A stretch of DNA of 64,000 bases from Polynucleobacter sp. MWH-UH25E (lineage in GTDB: Bacteria; Pseudomonadota; Gammaproteobacteria; Burkholderiales; Burkholderiaceae). The notes under the pieces are model-generated. The model was not told the origin of the DNA. It made no database searches and was given only the letters and a program-made list of their open reading frames with translations. This document shows, piece by piece, positions 25,648 through 34,090 of this stretch (its first letter is position 1; each line of letters starts with the position of its first letter). The stretch covers positions 434,001 to 498,000 of the forward strand of contig NZ_CP061286.1 of NCBI RefSeq assembly GCF_018687095.1, written 5' to 3'. Made by a program: the position numbers and the translations under genes.

Positions 25648-26625
25648 TTAGCTTGGTTTGTAAGGATGTGGAACGGGTTTTTGATCCAACCAAGCTTCTA
25701 GTGTCTCAGTGATGCCTTTAGCAAAAGCCTCAAAAATAGGCTCAGCAATAAAGCCAAGATGCGGCGTTACTAATAGATTGGGCGTATTGCGCAGCGGATC
25801 TTTTTCTGGAAGAGGTTCAACATCAAAGACATCAATCGCTGCCTGACCCGGCCTACCCGCAATCAATGCTTTTTGTAAGTCGCCCATATTAATGAGGGCT
25901 GCACGCGAAGTATTTACCAAGATTGAATCGGGACGCATTAAGGCTAATTGATCTGCGCTAATAATTCCCTTGGTACCGGGTCCTGCCACTAAGTGCATAG
26001 ATACAACTTTAGATGTGGATAGTAGTTCATCTAGGCTAACGGACTTGGCGTTCTCGGCTGCAGCGCGTTCTGGCGTCATGCGCGGACTCCAAGCGACAAC
26101 CTCCATACCAAATGCAGCGCCAACCCGCGCAACACGGCTACCAATAGCCCCCAATCCCATAATGCCGAGGCGTTCACCTGCCAGCATTGGAAGAACGGAT
26201 AGTTGATCGCGCCAACCACCAGAGGCGATGAGTTTATTTTCTTCAACTAGACGCTTTGATGCGCCCAAAATCAAGGCCCAAGTTAATTCAGCGGTTGTGT
26301 CCTTTGAAGGACCGCCTGGGGAGCAAGCAATTGGAATATTGCGAGCTACTAAAGCGGATGCATCTAGAGTGCCATTGCGCTCGCCGGTAAACATCAGGAA
26401 TTTCAGCTTTGGTAGGCGTGCGATCATGGCTTCATTAAATGGTGCACGATCGCGAACAATTGCAATAATATCGGCATCCTTCGCAACTTCATAAAGAGCC
26501 TCATCACGCAAAGGCTCATGATGAAAAGTCAGATTAGCTTGCTTCTCTAATTTTTCCCAATTCGAAAAACGACGCAATGCACGTTCGTAATCTCCAAGAA
26601 TGACGATATTAGGCAATGAGCTCAT
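25648..26625 (-). CDS. D-isomer-specific 2-hydroxyacid dehydrogenase
   Basis: 325 residues with NAD-binding LGIMGLGAIGSRVARVGAAFG, the NTSRAALINMGDL segment carrying the catalytic Arg region, E in FDVEPLPEKDP and the His in VTPHLGFIAE. It belongs to the phosphoglycerate dehydrogenase-like group, often annotated D-2-hydroxyacid dehydrogenase. It lies between the PrpD-like gene (14-bp gap) and the CHR pair (24-bp gap), so it probably acts on the organic acid handled by this operon. Confidence 0.92.
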   Translation of the reverse strand: MSSLPNIVILGDYERALRRFSNWEKLEKQANLTFHHEPLRDEALYEVAKDADIIAIVRDRAPFNEAMIARLPKLKFLMFTGERNGTLDASALVARNIPIACSPGGPSKDTTAELTWALILGASKRLVEENKLIASGGWRDQLSVLPMLAGERLGIMGLGAIGSRVARVGAAFGMEVVAWSPRMTPERAAAENAKSVSLDELLSTSKVVSMHLVAGPGTKGIISADQLALMRPDSILVNTSRAALINMGDLQKALIAGRPGQAAIDVFDVEPLPEKDPLRNTPNLLVTPHLGFIAEPIFEAFAKGITETLEAWLDQKPVPHPYKPS

Positions 26626-26639
26626 AAATGCTTTCTAAA

Positions 26640-28013
26640 TTAATCTGGTGTGCAAAGGCTGATGATTTGTTTGAGATCGGAAGCTTGTCCTAATTTCCAC
26701 AAAGCAGAGATGAGTTGACGAGTTTTTTCTTTGCCGATTACGGGTTCAGCGAGGCTAGTAAATTTTTGTTCTAGATTAGCATCGCTCATAGGGTTTTCCA
26801 ATGAGCCAATCGCGTTCTTTACAAAGATATGAACTTCTTTGCCGTTCTTTAAGAATGCTTTCACATCAACAGATGCTTCGCTGATAGAAGTATCTGTGGT
26901 TGCGTTAACTTTAGCGCGCAAAGCTACCACATCAGCGCGATTGACGATGTCATCAGCGTACTCACCTTCGCCTGCTTGACCAAAGATAAGGCCAACAGCG
27001 CAACCATGGTAGACGCTAAATTTGCCTTCAAGCCCATCCTTTGGCGTCTTTTTGCCAGTGAGCTCTAATACGAGCGGATGAACACGCAATTCAATACGCT
27101 CAACATCTTCAGCCTTCACGCCTTGAGCGCGTAACTGAGCGCAAGCATCAATCGCAGGGTGAATCACAATGCCACATGCAAATGGTTTGTAGGTGTTGAG
27201 TGAAATCTCAAATGACTTACCCAGTTCGCGATCGATCTCTGACCAGTCACATTTAGTTGAAACGGTTTGCATATAGCCACGACCTGCTTCAAGGGCTTTT
27301 GGACTTGCTGTGAAACCATGTTTCGCTAATAGGGCAGAAAGTTGTCCTGCGCGTGCAGCACCACCTGGATGGAAAGGTTTAGTCATCGTGCCAAATTGCT
27401 CGCGCATGCCCACTGGTTGTGAAGCTGCGATGCCTAATGCCATGGTAGTTTTTTGTAAATCTAAGCCCATTAAGCGCGCACATGCCGCTGCAGAGCCAAG
27501 TGTCCCAGTAGAGCCGGTGATATGCCAGCCACGGTGGTAATGGTCTGGGTACATCGCATTACCAACGCGACAAGCAACATCAATGCCGAGAACGAGTGAG
27601 TCGATGATTTGGCGACCGTTTGCACCAATGTGCTCACCTAGTGCCAAGATGGCCGATGCAACAGGGCCTGCAGGGTGGATCACTGTTTTGAGGTGGGTAT
27701 CGTCAAAGTCAAATGTATGCGAGCTGATGCCGTTAATTAAAGCCGCACCACCCATGTCAACTTTGTCTTTGCGACCCAAGATGCTTGCTTGCGGTGCCGG
27801 TTGGAATTCGCGAACAGCTGCCAAGGAGGATTCCACGCTTTCATGATTTGCCGCACCAATTGCGCATCCAAGCCAATTTAAGAATGTACGGTGCGCCTCA
27901 TGGTCTACTTCAGGAGTCCAACCTTGGGTTGGGTGAGAGTGAACAAACTGAGCAAGCGTTTTGGTAACTGGTGGCGCATTGAGATCGGCTGCTGCGGCAA
28001 TAGCGTGAGACAT
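26640..28013 (-). CDS. MmgE/PrpD family protein
   Basis: 457 residues of the MmgE/PrpD superfamily (2-methylcitrate dehydratase, cis-aconitate decarboxylase, iminodisuccinate epimerase). Family segments are FLNWLGCAIGA near residue 50, INGISSHTFDFDDTHLKTVIHPAGPV with the conserved D and H, ITGSTGTLGSAAACARLMGL and MTKPFHPGGAARAGQLSALLA. The exact reaction cannot be read off; no prpB or prpC is nearby, so methylcitrate dehydration is not supported. Second gene of the Bug-PrpD-dehydrogenase-CHR-CHR-Bug operon. Confidence 0.93.
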   Translation of the reverse strand: MSHAIAAAADLNAPPVTKTLAQFVHSHPTQGWTPEVDHEAHRTFLNWLGCAIGAANHESVESSLAAVREFQPAPQASILGRKDKVDMGGAALINGISSHTFDFDDTHLKTVIHPAGPVASAILALGEHIGANGRQIIDSLVLGIDVACRVGNAMYPDHYHRGWHITGSTGTLGSAAACARLMGLDLQKTTMALGIAASQPVGMREQFGTMTKPFHPGGAARAGQLSALLAKHGFTASPKALEAGRGYMQTVSTKCDWSEIDRELGKSFEISLNTYKPFACGIVIHPAIDACAQLRAQGVKAEDVERIELRVHPLVLELTGKKTPKDGLEGKFSVYHGCAVGLIFGQAGEGEYADDIVNRADVVALRAKVNATTDTSISEASVDVKAFLKNGKEVHIFVKNAIGSLENPMSDANLEQKFTSLAEPVIGKEKTRQLISALWKLGQASDLKQIISLCTPD

Positions 28014-28067
28014 ATGATTTCCTGTAAATGAATGAGTAAGTATTTGTGGTTAATTGGATTTAAGAAA

Positions 28068-29063
28068 CTATTCAATTTCGATATGACGATCTTTGGCAAC
28101 TTTTGCCCAGCGTGCGATATCCTCTTTGATGTAGTTGGAAAACTGAGGTGGCGTCATCGGCATGAGCGTCATGGCTTCACTGGTCATTTTTTCTGAGAAG
28201 TCTGGACTTGCAAGCACCTTATTGAGCTCAGTATTGAGTTTTGCAACCACTGTGGGTGGTAAGTTTGCCGGGCCTACGATGCCGTACCACTGTTGGCCAT
28301 CAAAGCCATTAAATCCTAACTCCTTAAAGGTAGGAATATTGGGTGCGGCAGAACTGCGTTTGGCGCCAGTGACTGCAAGTCCGCGAACGCGATTAGTAGT
28401 GATGTAGGGTAGTGCGGCAAACAGCGTGGGAAGCATTGCCTGTGTTTGGCCGGCCAATAAATCAGTGTAGGCAGGACCTACGCCTCGATAAGGAACGTGA
28501 ACCATAAAAATGCCAGCAGCCAATTTCAGCTGCTCCATACCTAAATGCGTTAAGGTGCCTGGGCCTGCAGATCCATAACTCAGTTTGGCGGGATTCTTCT
28601 TTGCGTAATCGACAAACTCTTTAAAGTTTTTGATTGGCAGATCAGGATTGATAATGAGCACATTTGGCGTGGCCCCAATCATGCCAATGGGTGTGAAGTC
28701 TTTAATCGCGTCGTAAGGTAAGCGACGAACCGCTGGATTTGTTCCATGAGTACCCACATAAGCAACCATCAAGGTATAACCATCTGCTGGAGCTTTGGCT
28801 GTTGCTTGTGAGGCAATTGCACCACCACCGCCACCCATATTCTCAACAATAACTGGCTGGCCAATAGAGCGTGAGAGTTTTTCTGCAACCGCGCGAGCGA
28901 TGTTATCGAGTCCGCCGCCTGCGGCAACTGGAGCAATCAGCTTTATTGGTTTAGTGGGGTAAGCCGGCGTTTGTGCGTGGGCATTTTGATTTAGGAGTAA
29001 ACCTAAAATGACAAACAAAAAAGATAAAAAAATCGGCTGTTGCCGATAAAGGGTATTAGACAT
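28068..29063 (-). CDS. Bug family (TTT-type) periplasmic substrate-binding protein
   Basis: 331 residues with a signal peptide (hydrophobic residues 9-29, ending NAHAQ) and the Bug signature YPTKPIKLIAPVAAGGGLDNIARAVAEKL, followed by GGGGAIASQATAKAPADGYT. It is the first gene of the six-gene minus-strand operon (54 bp before the PrpD-like gene), so a carboxylate ligand processed by the PrpD-like and dehydrogenase enzymes is likely. No cognate TctA/TctB in the window. Confidence 0.94.
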   Translation of the reverse strand: MSNTLYRQQPIFLSFLFVILGLLLNQNAHAQTPAYPTKPIKLIAPVAAGGGLDNIARAVAEKLSRSIGQPVIVENMGGGGGAIASQATAKAPADGYTLMVAYVGTHGTNPAVRRLPYDAIKDFTPIGMIGATPNVLIINPDLPIKNFKEFVDYAKKNPAKLSYGSAGPGTLTHLGMEQLKLAAGIFMVHVPYRGVGPAYTDLLAGQTQAMLPTLFAALPYITTNRVRGLAVTGAKRSSAAPNIPTFKELGFNGFDGQQWYGIVGPANLPPTVVAKLNTELNKVLASPDFSEKMTSEAMTLMPMTPPQFSNYIKEDIARWAKVAKDRHIEIE

Positions 29064-29141
29064 GTCTCAGGCCTAGATTTTGTTATTTAATAGTTTTTGT
29101 AAAGCCTGATTATTTTACTATTTATGGCTGATTTTGGTGTT

Positions 29142-29912
29142 TTAGCTGGTTTTGATGTTTTTGCGAGTGGAGCGATCCAGGGGGATTGACTCAAGGGTGG
29201 GTTCTAGGGCCTCGCGTGTGTCAAAAACAAAGCAACTACCTTGATAGTGTGCTGATCCTACTTCTTCAAAATACTTCAGAATGCCACCCTCCAGCTGGTA
29301 GCTGTGTTCCATACCAATTTCACGCATGTAAAGGCCAGATTTTTCACAGCGGATACCCCCAGTACAAAAACTCACTAATGTTTTATCGGCTAACTCATCT
29401 TTGTGCGCAGAGATGGCGGCAGGAAATTCTGTAAATTTTTCAATATTGAAATGCAAGGCATTTTCAAAGGTGCCGTAGTCGACTTCAAATGCATTGCGAG
29501 TATCAACCATCACCACAGGTCTACCAAGATCATCCGTTCCACGATCTAACCATTCTTGTAGTTTTTTCGGTGAAATAAAGTTCGCGCGACCTTTTTCTGG
29601 CTGAATAGTGGGGTGATTCATGCGAATGATTTCATTTTTGAGCTTGATGAGCATTTTTTTGAAAGGTTGCTCATCTGACCAGCTTTCTTTTGCCTCAAGT
29701 GGGGCAAAGCGTGGGTCAGCTCGGAGCCAATCCAGAAATCCTCGCAGTGCATCGGGCTTGCCAGCCAAAAACATATTAATGCCTTCGCCAGTGAGCAGAA
29801 TCGTCCCCTTGAGCTCGCGGGTATTGCATTCCTCCAGCATTTTTGCGCGCAGTTCAGGTAGCGCATCTAGGCTGACAAATAAATAGGCGGCAATATTAAG
29901 GATCGATTTCAT
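29142..29912 (-). CDS. trhO: tRNA uridine(34) hydroxylase, rhodanese-type (TrhO)
   Basis: 256 residues. The N-terminal UPF0176 domain (LNIAAYLFVSLDALPELR, LKGTILLTGEGINMFLAG) is followed by a rhodanese domain with PVVMVDTRNAFEVDYGTFENAL and the active-site loop SFCTGGIRCEKSG (second Cys in C-T-G-G-I-R-C). TrhO uses oxygen to hydroxylate U34 of certain tRNAs at the start of ho5U/cmo5U synthesis. E. coli TrhO is about 350 residues and has an extra C-terminal zinc-binding region; this shorter version stops after the rhodanese domain, as in many betaproteobacteria. Stands alone between two transcription units. Confidence 0.9.
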   Translation of the reverse strand: MKSILNIAAYLFVSLDALPELRAKMLEECNTRELKGTILLTGEGINMFLAGKPDALRGFLDWLRADPRFAPLEAKESWSDEQPFKKMLIKLKNEIIRMNHPTIQPEKGRANFISPKKLQEWLDRGTDDLGRPVVMVDTRNAFEVDYGTFENALHFNIEKFTEFPAAISAHKDELADKTLVSFCTGGIRCEKSGLYMREIGMEHSYQLEGGILKYFEEVGSAHYQGSCFVFDTREALEPTLESIPLDRSTRKNIKTS

Positions 29913-29997
29913 ATGTTTCTTTTGGTGACCTAGCTATTATCGAGCAAATAGCCTCAATGGGTGGTAATCTTCCTGATTCACTATAGGAGACAAACCC

Positions 29998-31011
29998 ATG
30001 AAGCTGACGGCTCAATTTGGCATTAAAGCCCTTCAGAATATCCTGGCCTTGGCATTAATTGCATTTGGTGCAAGCACCCTGGTATCAGCCCAAACAACTG
30101 GTTCTGGAGCCTGGCCTACACAAAAACCCATACGCCTAATCGCAGTATTCCCGCCGGGCGGTTCCGTTGATCAAGTAGCACGTATTTTGGCTCCCGCTTT
30201 GCAGGCAGAATTAAAACAAAACGTGATCGTTGAAAACGTGGGCGGTGCATCGGGTGTGATTGGTACTTCTGCTATGACGCGCTCAGATCCTGATGGCTAT
30301 ACATTTGCCGTAGTCTTTGATACCCACGGTGTTAATCCTAGCCTCAAAGATAAGCTTCCCTACGACACGATTAAAGACATTGCTCCTGTCATTTTGGTCG
30401 GCACTTCACCGATGGTGTTGGTAGCTAGCAAAAATTCTGGCATCACTAGCTTTAAGCAGTTAGTAGACCAATCTAAAGCAGGCAAAAAATTTAGCTATGG
30501 CTCTATTGGTATCGGCAGTCTTGGCCACTTAGCGATGGCACGTTTAGCCAAGCAAGCTGGATTCGATTGGAACCATATTCCTTATCGTGGCGGTGGCCCA
30601 TTGATGCAAGACGTGTTGGGTGGCCAAGTGGAGCTGGCTGTTGGGTCAGAGTTCTTGGTGAAACCTCATATTGAAAGCGGCGGCGTCATTCCATTGGTGA
30701 TTACTACTGCAAAACGTTCCCCTGCTTTGCCTAACGTACCAACAATTTCTGAGAGTGGCTTTCCTGGCTTTAGTGCTCCTGCTTGGTGGGCGGTGTTAGC
30801 TCCAGGCAAAACGCCTCCAGCAGTAATTGATGCAATGAATAAAGCACTGAATAAAGCCCTCAAGAATCCTGCTGTGGCTGCGAAATTTAAAGCCCAAGGC
30901 ATTGAAGTGGTCGGCGGTAGCCCTGAGACTTTACGTGACTTCATCGGCAAGCAAATTGCGATTTGGGGCAAATTTGTTATTGAAAACAATATTAAAGAAA
31001 CAGCTCAATAA
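29998..31011 (+). CDS. Bug family (TTT-type) periplasmic substrate-binding protein
   Basis: 337 residues with a signal peptide (about residues 1-31, VSAQ) and Bug features WPTQKPIRLIAVFPPGGSVDQVARI, GGASGVIGTSAMTRSDPDGYTFAVVFD. A good TAGGAG site precedes the ATG. It heads a plus-strand run with the carboxymuconolactone decarboxylase-like gene (23-bp gap), pirin and a methyltransferase. Third orphan Bug in this window; ligand unknown. Confidence 0.94.
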   Translation: MKLTAQFGIKALQNILALALIAFGASTLVSAQTTGSGAWPTQKPIRLIAVFPPGGSVDQVARILAPALQAELKQNVIVENVGGASGVIGTSAMTRSDPDGYTFAVVFDTHGVNPSLKDKLPYDTIKDIAPVILVGTSPMVLVASKNSGITSFKQLVDQSKAGKKFSYGSIGIGSLGHLAMARLAKQAGFDWNHIPYRGGGPLMQDVLGGQVELAVGSEFLVKPHIESGGVIPLVITTAKRSPALPNVPTISESGFPGFSAPAWWAVLAPGKTPPAVIDAMNKALNKALKNPAVAAKFKAQGIEVVGGSPETLRDFIGKQIAIWGKFVIENNIKETAQ

Positions 31012-31034
31012 GAGTTATTTAACTAAAGGTATTT

Positions 31035-31586
31035 ATGTCAGAACGTTTAATTCCTTATCAGCCAATGGATTTGGCTGAGCCAGCTGAGTTGGTCGCTGCG
31101 ATTCGTAAACGTCGTGGCGGTCAATTTATTAATTTGGACCGTATGTTGTTGCATAGCGTGCCAATCGCGGAAGGTTGGAATCATTTCATTGGTGAAATTC
31201 GTAACAACCTGTCACTAGATCCAAAGCTACGCGAGTTGGCAATGTGTGGTGTAGCTGTTCTAAATGGTGCTGAGTATGAGTTCTTTCATCATGCACCTCC
31301 TTTCAAGAAAGCTGGCGGCACAGAAGAGCAGGTTCAGGCATTGCGCTTAATCGGGCAAGCTAACTTCCCTAGAAATCTGTTTACTCAGGTTGAAAATGAT
31401 GCGGCTGATCTGACATTTCAGATGACGCGTAACATTAAAGTTGATCCTGAGTTAATGGGGCGTCTACAAAAAGCGTTGGGTAGCACGGATACCGTAGAGT
31501 TGGTGACGGTGATTGCGGCATACAACATGGTCTCACGCTTCTTAATTGCATTGGATGTCAATCCAGAAGATCATCCACCTGCTTAA
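31035..31586 (+). CDS. carboxymuconolactone decarboxylase (CMD/AhpD-fold) family protein
   Basis: 183 residues with the CMD domain: NNLSLDPKLRELAMCGVAVLNGAEYEFFHHAPPFKKAGG, here split over two helices, contains the conserved E and H of the CMD core, but no AhpD CxxC pair (a single cysteine in AMCGVA). So peroxidase activity is unlikely and a decarboxylase/lactone-type or uncharacterised role is more probable. It lies between the Bug protein and pirin genes with 18-23 bp gaps. Confidence 0.88.
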   Translation: MSERLIPYQPMDLAEPAELVAAIRKRRGGQFINLDRMLLHSVPIAEGWNHFIGEIRNNLSLDPKLRELAMCGVAVLNGAEYEFFHHAPPFKKAGGTEEQVQALRLIGQANFPRNLFTQVENDAADLTFQMTRNIKVDPELMGRLQKALGSTDTVELVTVIAAYNMVSRFLIALDVNPEDHPPA

Positions 31587-31604
31587 TTTGGAGAGCGGCA
31601 CATC

Positions 31605-32459
31605 ATGATTCGCAACATTCAAACAGTAATTCCCGGTATCGCCACCTCGGATGGTGCGGGCGTGAAGTTGCGACGGAGTCTTGGTGGTCAACAGCAAGTT
31701 CGATTGGATCCATTCTTGATGTTGGATGAGTTTTCATCAAACGACCCAAATGATTATGTTGCTGGCTTTCCGCCACATCCCCATCGTGGCTTTGAAACGG
31801 TGACCTATATGCTCGAAGGTCACATGCTGCATGAAGATCATTTGGGTAACCAGGGACATCTCAAGACGGGTGGCGTGCAGTGGATGACAGCAGGGCGGGG
31901 CATTATTCACTCCGAGATGCCCCAGCAGGTGAGTGGCGCAATGCGAGGCTTTCAGCTGTGGATTAACTTACCGGCCAAAGAGAAGATGAAGCCAGCAGGC
32001 TATCAAGACATCCAGGAAGAAAATATTCCAAAGGTATCTCTTGCTGACGGCGGCTCGATAAAAGTAATTGCTGGCTCGTTTCAGCATGGCAATCAAACTA
32101 TCACGGGACCAATACATGGCATCAGTACTGCACCTGTATTTTTAGATGTGCATTTACCTTCAAACGCAGAATTTGAATACCCTCTTGCAAAAGAGCTCAA
32201 TGCCTTTGTGTATGCCTATGAGGGCGCCCTAGAAATTGGTAGCCCTTTGAAAGCTGCCCCTAAGCAAGCTGCGATTGTCTTGGGCGAAGGTGACCAACTC
32301 AAGGTAAAGGCGGGCACTGAAGGTGCGCAGTTTATTGTTTTGGCTGCATTGCCTTTGCGCGAACCGATTGTGCAATACGGCCCCTTCGTCATGAACACCC
32401 GCGCTGAGATCGAGCAAGCGATTGATGATTATCAAAACAATCGTTTTGTAATCTCTTAA
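31605..32459 (+). CDS. pirin family protein
   Basis: 284 residues, a two-domain cupin. The N-terminal metal site is clear: FPPHPHRGFETVTYMLEG gives the first histidines, and GRGIIHSEMP gives the third His and the Glu. The C-terminal cupin begins around residue 170. Bacterial pirins include quercetin dioxygenases and regulators of central metabolism. The stop overlaps the next ATG (TAATG), linking it to the methyltransferase. Confidence 0.94.
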   Translation: MIRNIQTVIPGIATSDGAGVKLRRSLGGQQQVRLDPFLMLDEFSSNDPNDYVAGFPPHPHRGFETVTYMLEGHMLHEDHLGNQGHLKTGGVQWMTAGRGIIHSEMPQQVSGAMRGFQLWINLPAKEKMKPAGYQDIQEENIPKVSLADGGSIKVIAGSFQHGNQTITGPIHGISTAPVFLDVHLPSNAEFEYPLAKELNAFVYAYEGALEIGSPLKAAPKQAAIVLGEGDQLKVKAGTEGAQFIVLAALPLREPIVQYGPFVMNTRAEIEQAIDDYQNNRFVIS

Positions 32460-33625
32460 TGATTTATTGGAATGAGGGCGGGCAACAATGCTCCGCAAGA
32501 TGGCATTCTGAAAACGGGATAGCGCCCCATCAAAAAATTCAGACTGGCGATGACACATTAACCGCGGATGCAGCTTACCGCTTGGCTTGTGAGGGCACAG
32601 CCATTTTGTATCGAGGCGATTTCCAAAATGCTAGACAGTTGCTGCAAGCTCTGGTTCGAAGGGTGGATAAGCCTTCCAAGAAATCAAAAAGAGCAAATAA
32701 AGACTCTAAAGATGAAAAAGTTAAAGACAAAAGCCCCTTAGATCTTTTTAACTTGCATCGCTTGTCGCAATCGCAGCGGGCGCGTATTTTAGGAATGTTG
32801 TTGATTCAGATTGAGTCGGATCACTCTATCCCCCTTAGGAGGGCGCCAGATGTCGCTCAAGCTTGCCTAGAAGCATATGGCCCACAAACACAGTCTTACA
32901 TTATTTCTTTGCGGGAGTTATTAGGCGTTATTAGCGCTCATGAGTGGCGCAAGAAAGGCGTTCCTATTCTAGTTAGGGATGATGAAGAGATTCGTATTCA
33001 TCCGCACTATGGTGTGTTTTCTCCTGTGCGCGGTGAATATATTGAGTTGGTCTTAAAAGCGCCTTTGCCAAAAGTGCTTATCAAAAGTTCCACTGCTTTT
33101 GATATCGGGGTAGGCACTGGAGTTTTATCCGTCGTTTTGGCAATACGAGAAATTCAAAACATCATCGCGACAGATCAAGATGATCGAGCAATTGCTTGTG
33201 CAAAAGAAAACATTGATCGTCTTAGCTTAAGCAATAAAGTGAAGATTCAGAAAACCAATTTATTTCCAGATGGGAAGGCTGCCTTGGTTGTTTGTAATCC
33301 ACCTTGGTTGCCTGCGAGATCTAGTTCCTCTTTGGAGCATGCGGTATATGACCCTGGCAGTCAGATGCTCAAAGGCTTTTTGGGTGGTTTAAGAGAGCAT
33401 CTTTTGCTCGAAGGTGAGGGCTGGTTAATTCTTTCAGATTTAGCCGAGCATCTTGGTTTACGCGCTCGAGAAGAGCTGCTCAACTGGATTGATGATGCGG
33501 GTCTAACTGTGATTGAGCGCCTTGATACCAAGCCTCATCATCCAAAGGTATTTGATCAATCTGATGCCTTGTATGCAGCAAGATCAAAAGAGATAACTTC
33601 TTTGTGGCGTCTAGCTGCTAAATAA
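32459..33625 (+). CDS. class I SAM-dependent methyltransferase with NPPW motif
   Basis: 388 residues. The C-terminal half has the SAM-binding motif AFDIGVGTGVLSVVLA (around residues 215-230), acidic loop IATDQDDRAI, and the catalytic VVCNPPWLPA motif that marks N-methyltransferases acting on a planar amide or base (PrmC, RsmC, RlmG types). The N-terminal 190 residues are unlike PrmC and include a lysine-rich, probably disordered linker at about residues 78-105. Likely an rRNA or translation-factor methyltransferase; the target is not determined. Start overlaps the pirin stop. Confidence 0.85.
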   Translation: MIYWNEGGQQCSARWHSENGIAPHQKIQTGDDTLTADAAYRLACEGTAILYRGDFQNARQLLQALVRRVDKPSKKSKRANKDSKDEKVKDKSPLDLFNLHRLSQSQRARILGMLLIQIESDHSIPLRRAPDVAQACLEAYGPQTQSYIISLRELLGVISAHEWRKKGVPILVRDDEEIRIHPHYGVFSPVRGEYIELVLKAPLPKVLIKSSTAFDIGVGTGVLSVVLAIREIQNIIATDQDDRAIACAKENIDRLSLSNKVKIQKTNLFPDGKAALVVCNPPWLPARSSSSLEHAVYDPGSQMLKGFLGGLREHLLLEGEGWLILSDLAEHLGLRAREELLNWIDDAGLTVIERLDTKPHHPKVFDQSDALYAARSKEITSLWRLAAK

Positions 33626-33632
33626 AAAAACA

Positions 33633-33659
33633 AAACCCCTCTAAATGTCAGAGGGGTTT
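33633..33659. terminator. bidirectional intrinsic terminator between the methyltransferase gene and ssrA
   Basis: 10-bp stem AAACCCCTCT / AGAGGGGTTT, 7-nt loop. On the minus strand it is followed by TTGTTTTTTT, a strong end for tmRNA; on the plus strand TTTGTCTT follows. Confidence 0.9.
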
Positions 33660-33667
33660 GTCTTATA

Positions 33668-34026
33668 TGGTGGAGTCGGCGGGAATCGAACCCGCGTCCG
33701 CAAATCCTCCACAACAAGTTCTACATACTTAGTCATATCATTTAATTTAATCAGCTAGGCACGGACTGACACGTTTCTCGCTGACGATTCACTAAGTTTT
33801 CGTACTATTCTTCATGACGCAAAATAGTCTTATCTCTTGTATATGACCCTGATGTAGCTTGCGCTACCTGACCCAAGAGAGAATCAGTTCAGGGGCAACC
33901 GCAATTAAGCGGCTAGTGCGTAACGTTCGTCGTTAGCAGTTATTACATTCCCATTGATTTACGAGATAACGGGTCCTCGGTATGCCCTTGATGCTTTGCA
34001 ATCCACGTCGAAACCATGTCGACCCC
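33668..34026 (-). ncRNA. ssrA: tmRNA (transfer-messenger RNA)
   Basis: 359 nt on the minus strand. The 3' end is a tRNA-Ala-like half with the T arm GGTTCGATTCC and an encoded CCA; the 5' end GGGGTCG pairs with CGACTCC near the 3' end to form a 7-bp acceptor stem (one G-U). The internal reading frame at 33905-33937 is GCT AAC GAC GAA CGT TAC GCA CTA GCC GCT TAA, giving the tag ANDERYALAA. tmRNA rescues stalled ribosomes together with SmpB and tags the nascent chain for ClpXP. A terminator lies just downstream on the minus strand. This accounts for most of the gene-free stretch 33626-34090. Confidence 0.98.
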
Positions 34027-34027
34027 G

Positions 34028-34047
34028 GAGTTCACGCATAAGAACTC
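34028..34047 (-). other. inverted repeat in the 5' leader of ssrA
   Basis: GAGTTC at 34028-34033 and GAACTC at 34042-34047 form a 6-bp stem with an 8-nt loop, ending one base before the mature tmRNA 5' end (34026). It could help RNase P recognise the precursor. Structure seen, role inferred. Confidence 0.45.
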
Positions 34048-34090
34048 TTATTTTAAAGCTGCCAGCCTTAATTTGCTTGGGAATATTGCT

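Noticed and set aside
26640..28013. Methylcitrate cycle gene prpD
   Set aside because: Superfamily match only; prpB and prpC are absent and the operon partners differ, so a specific prpD label is not supported.
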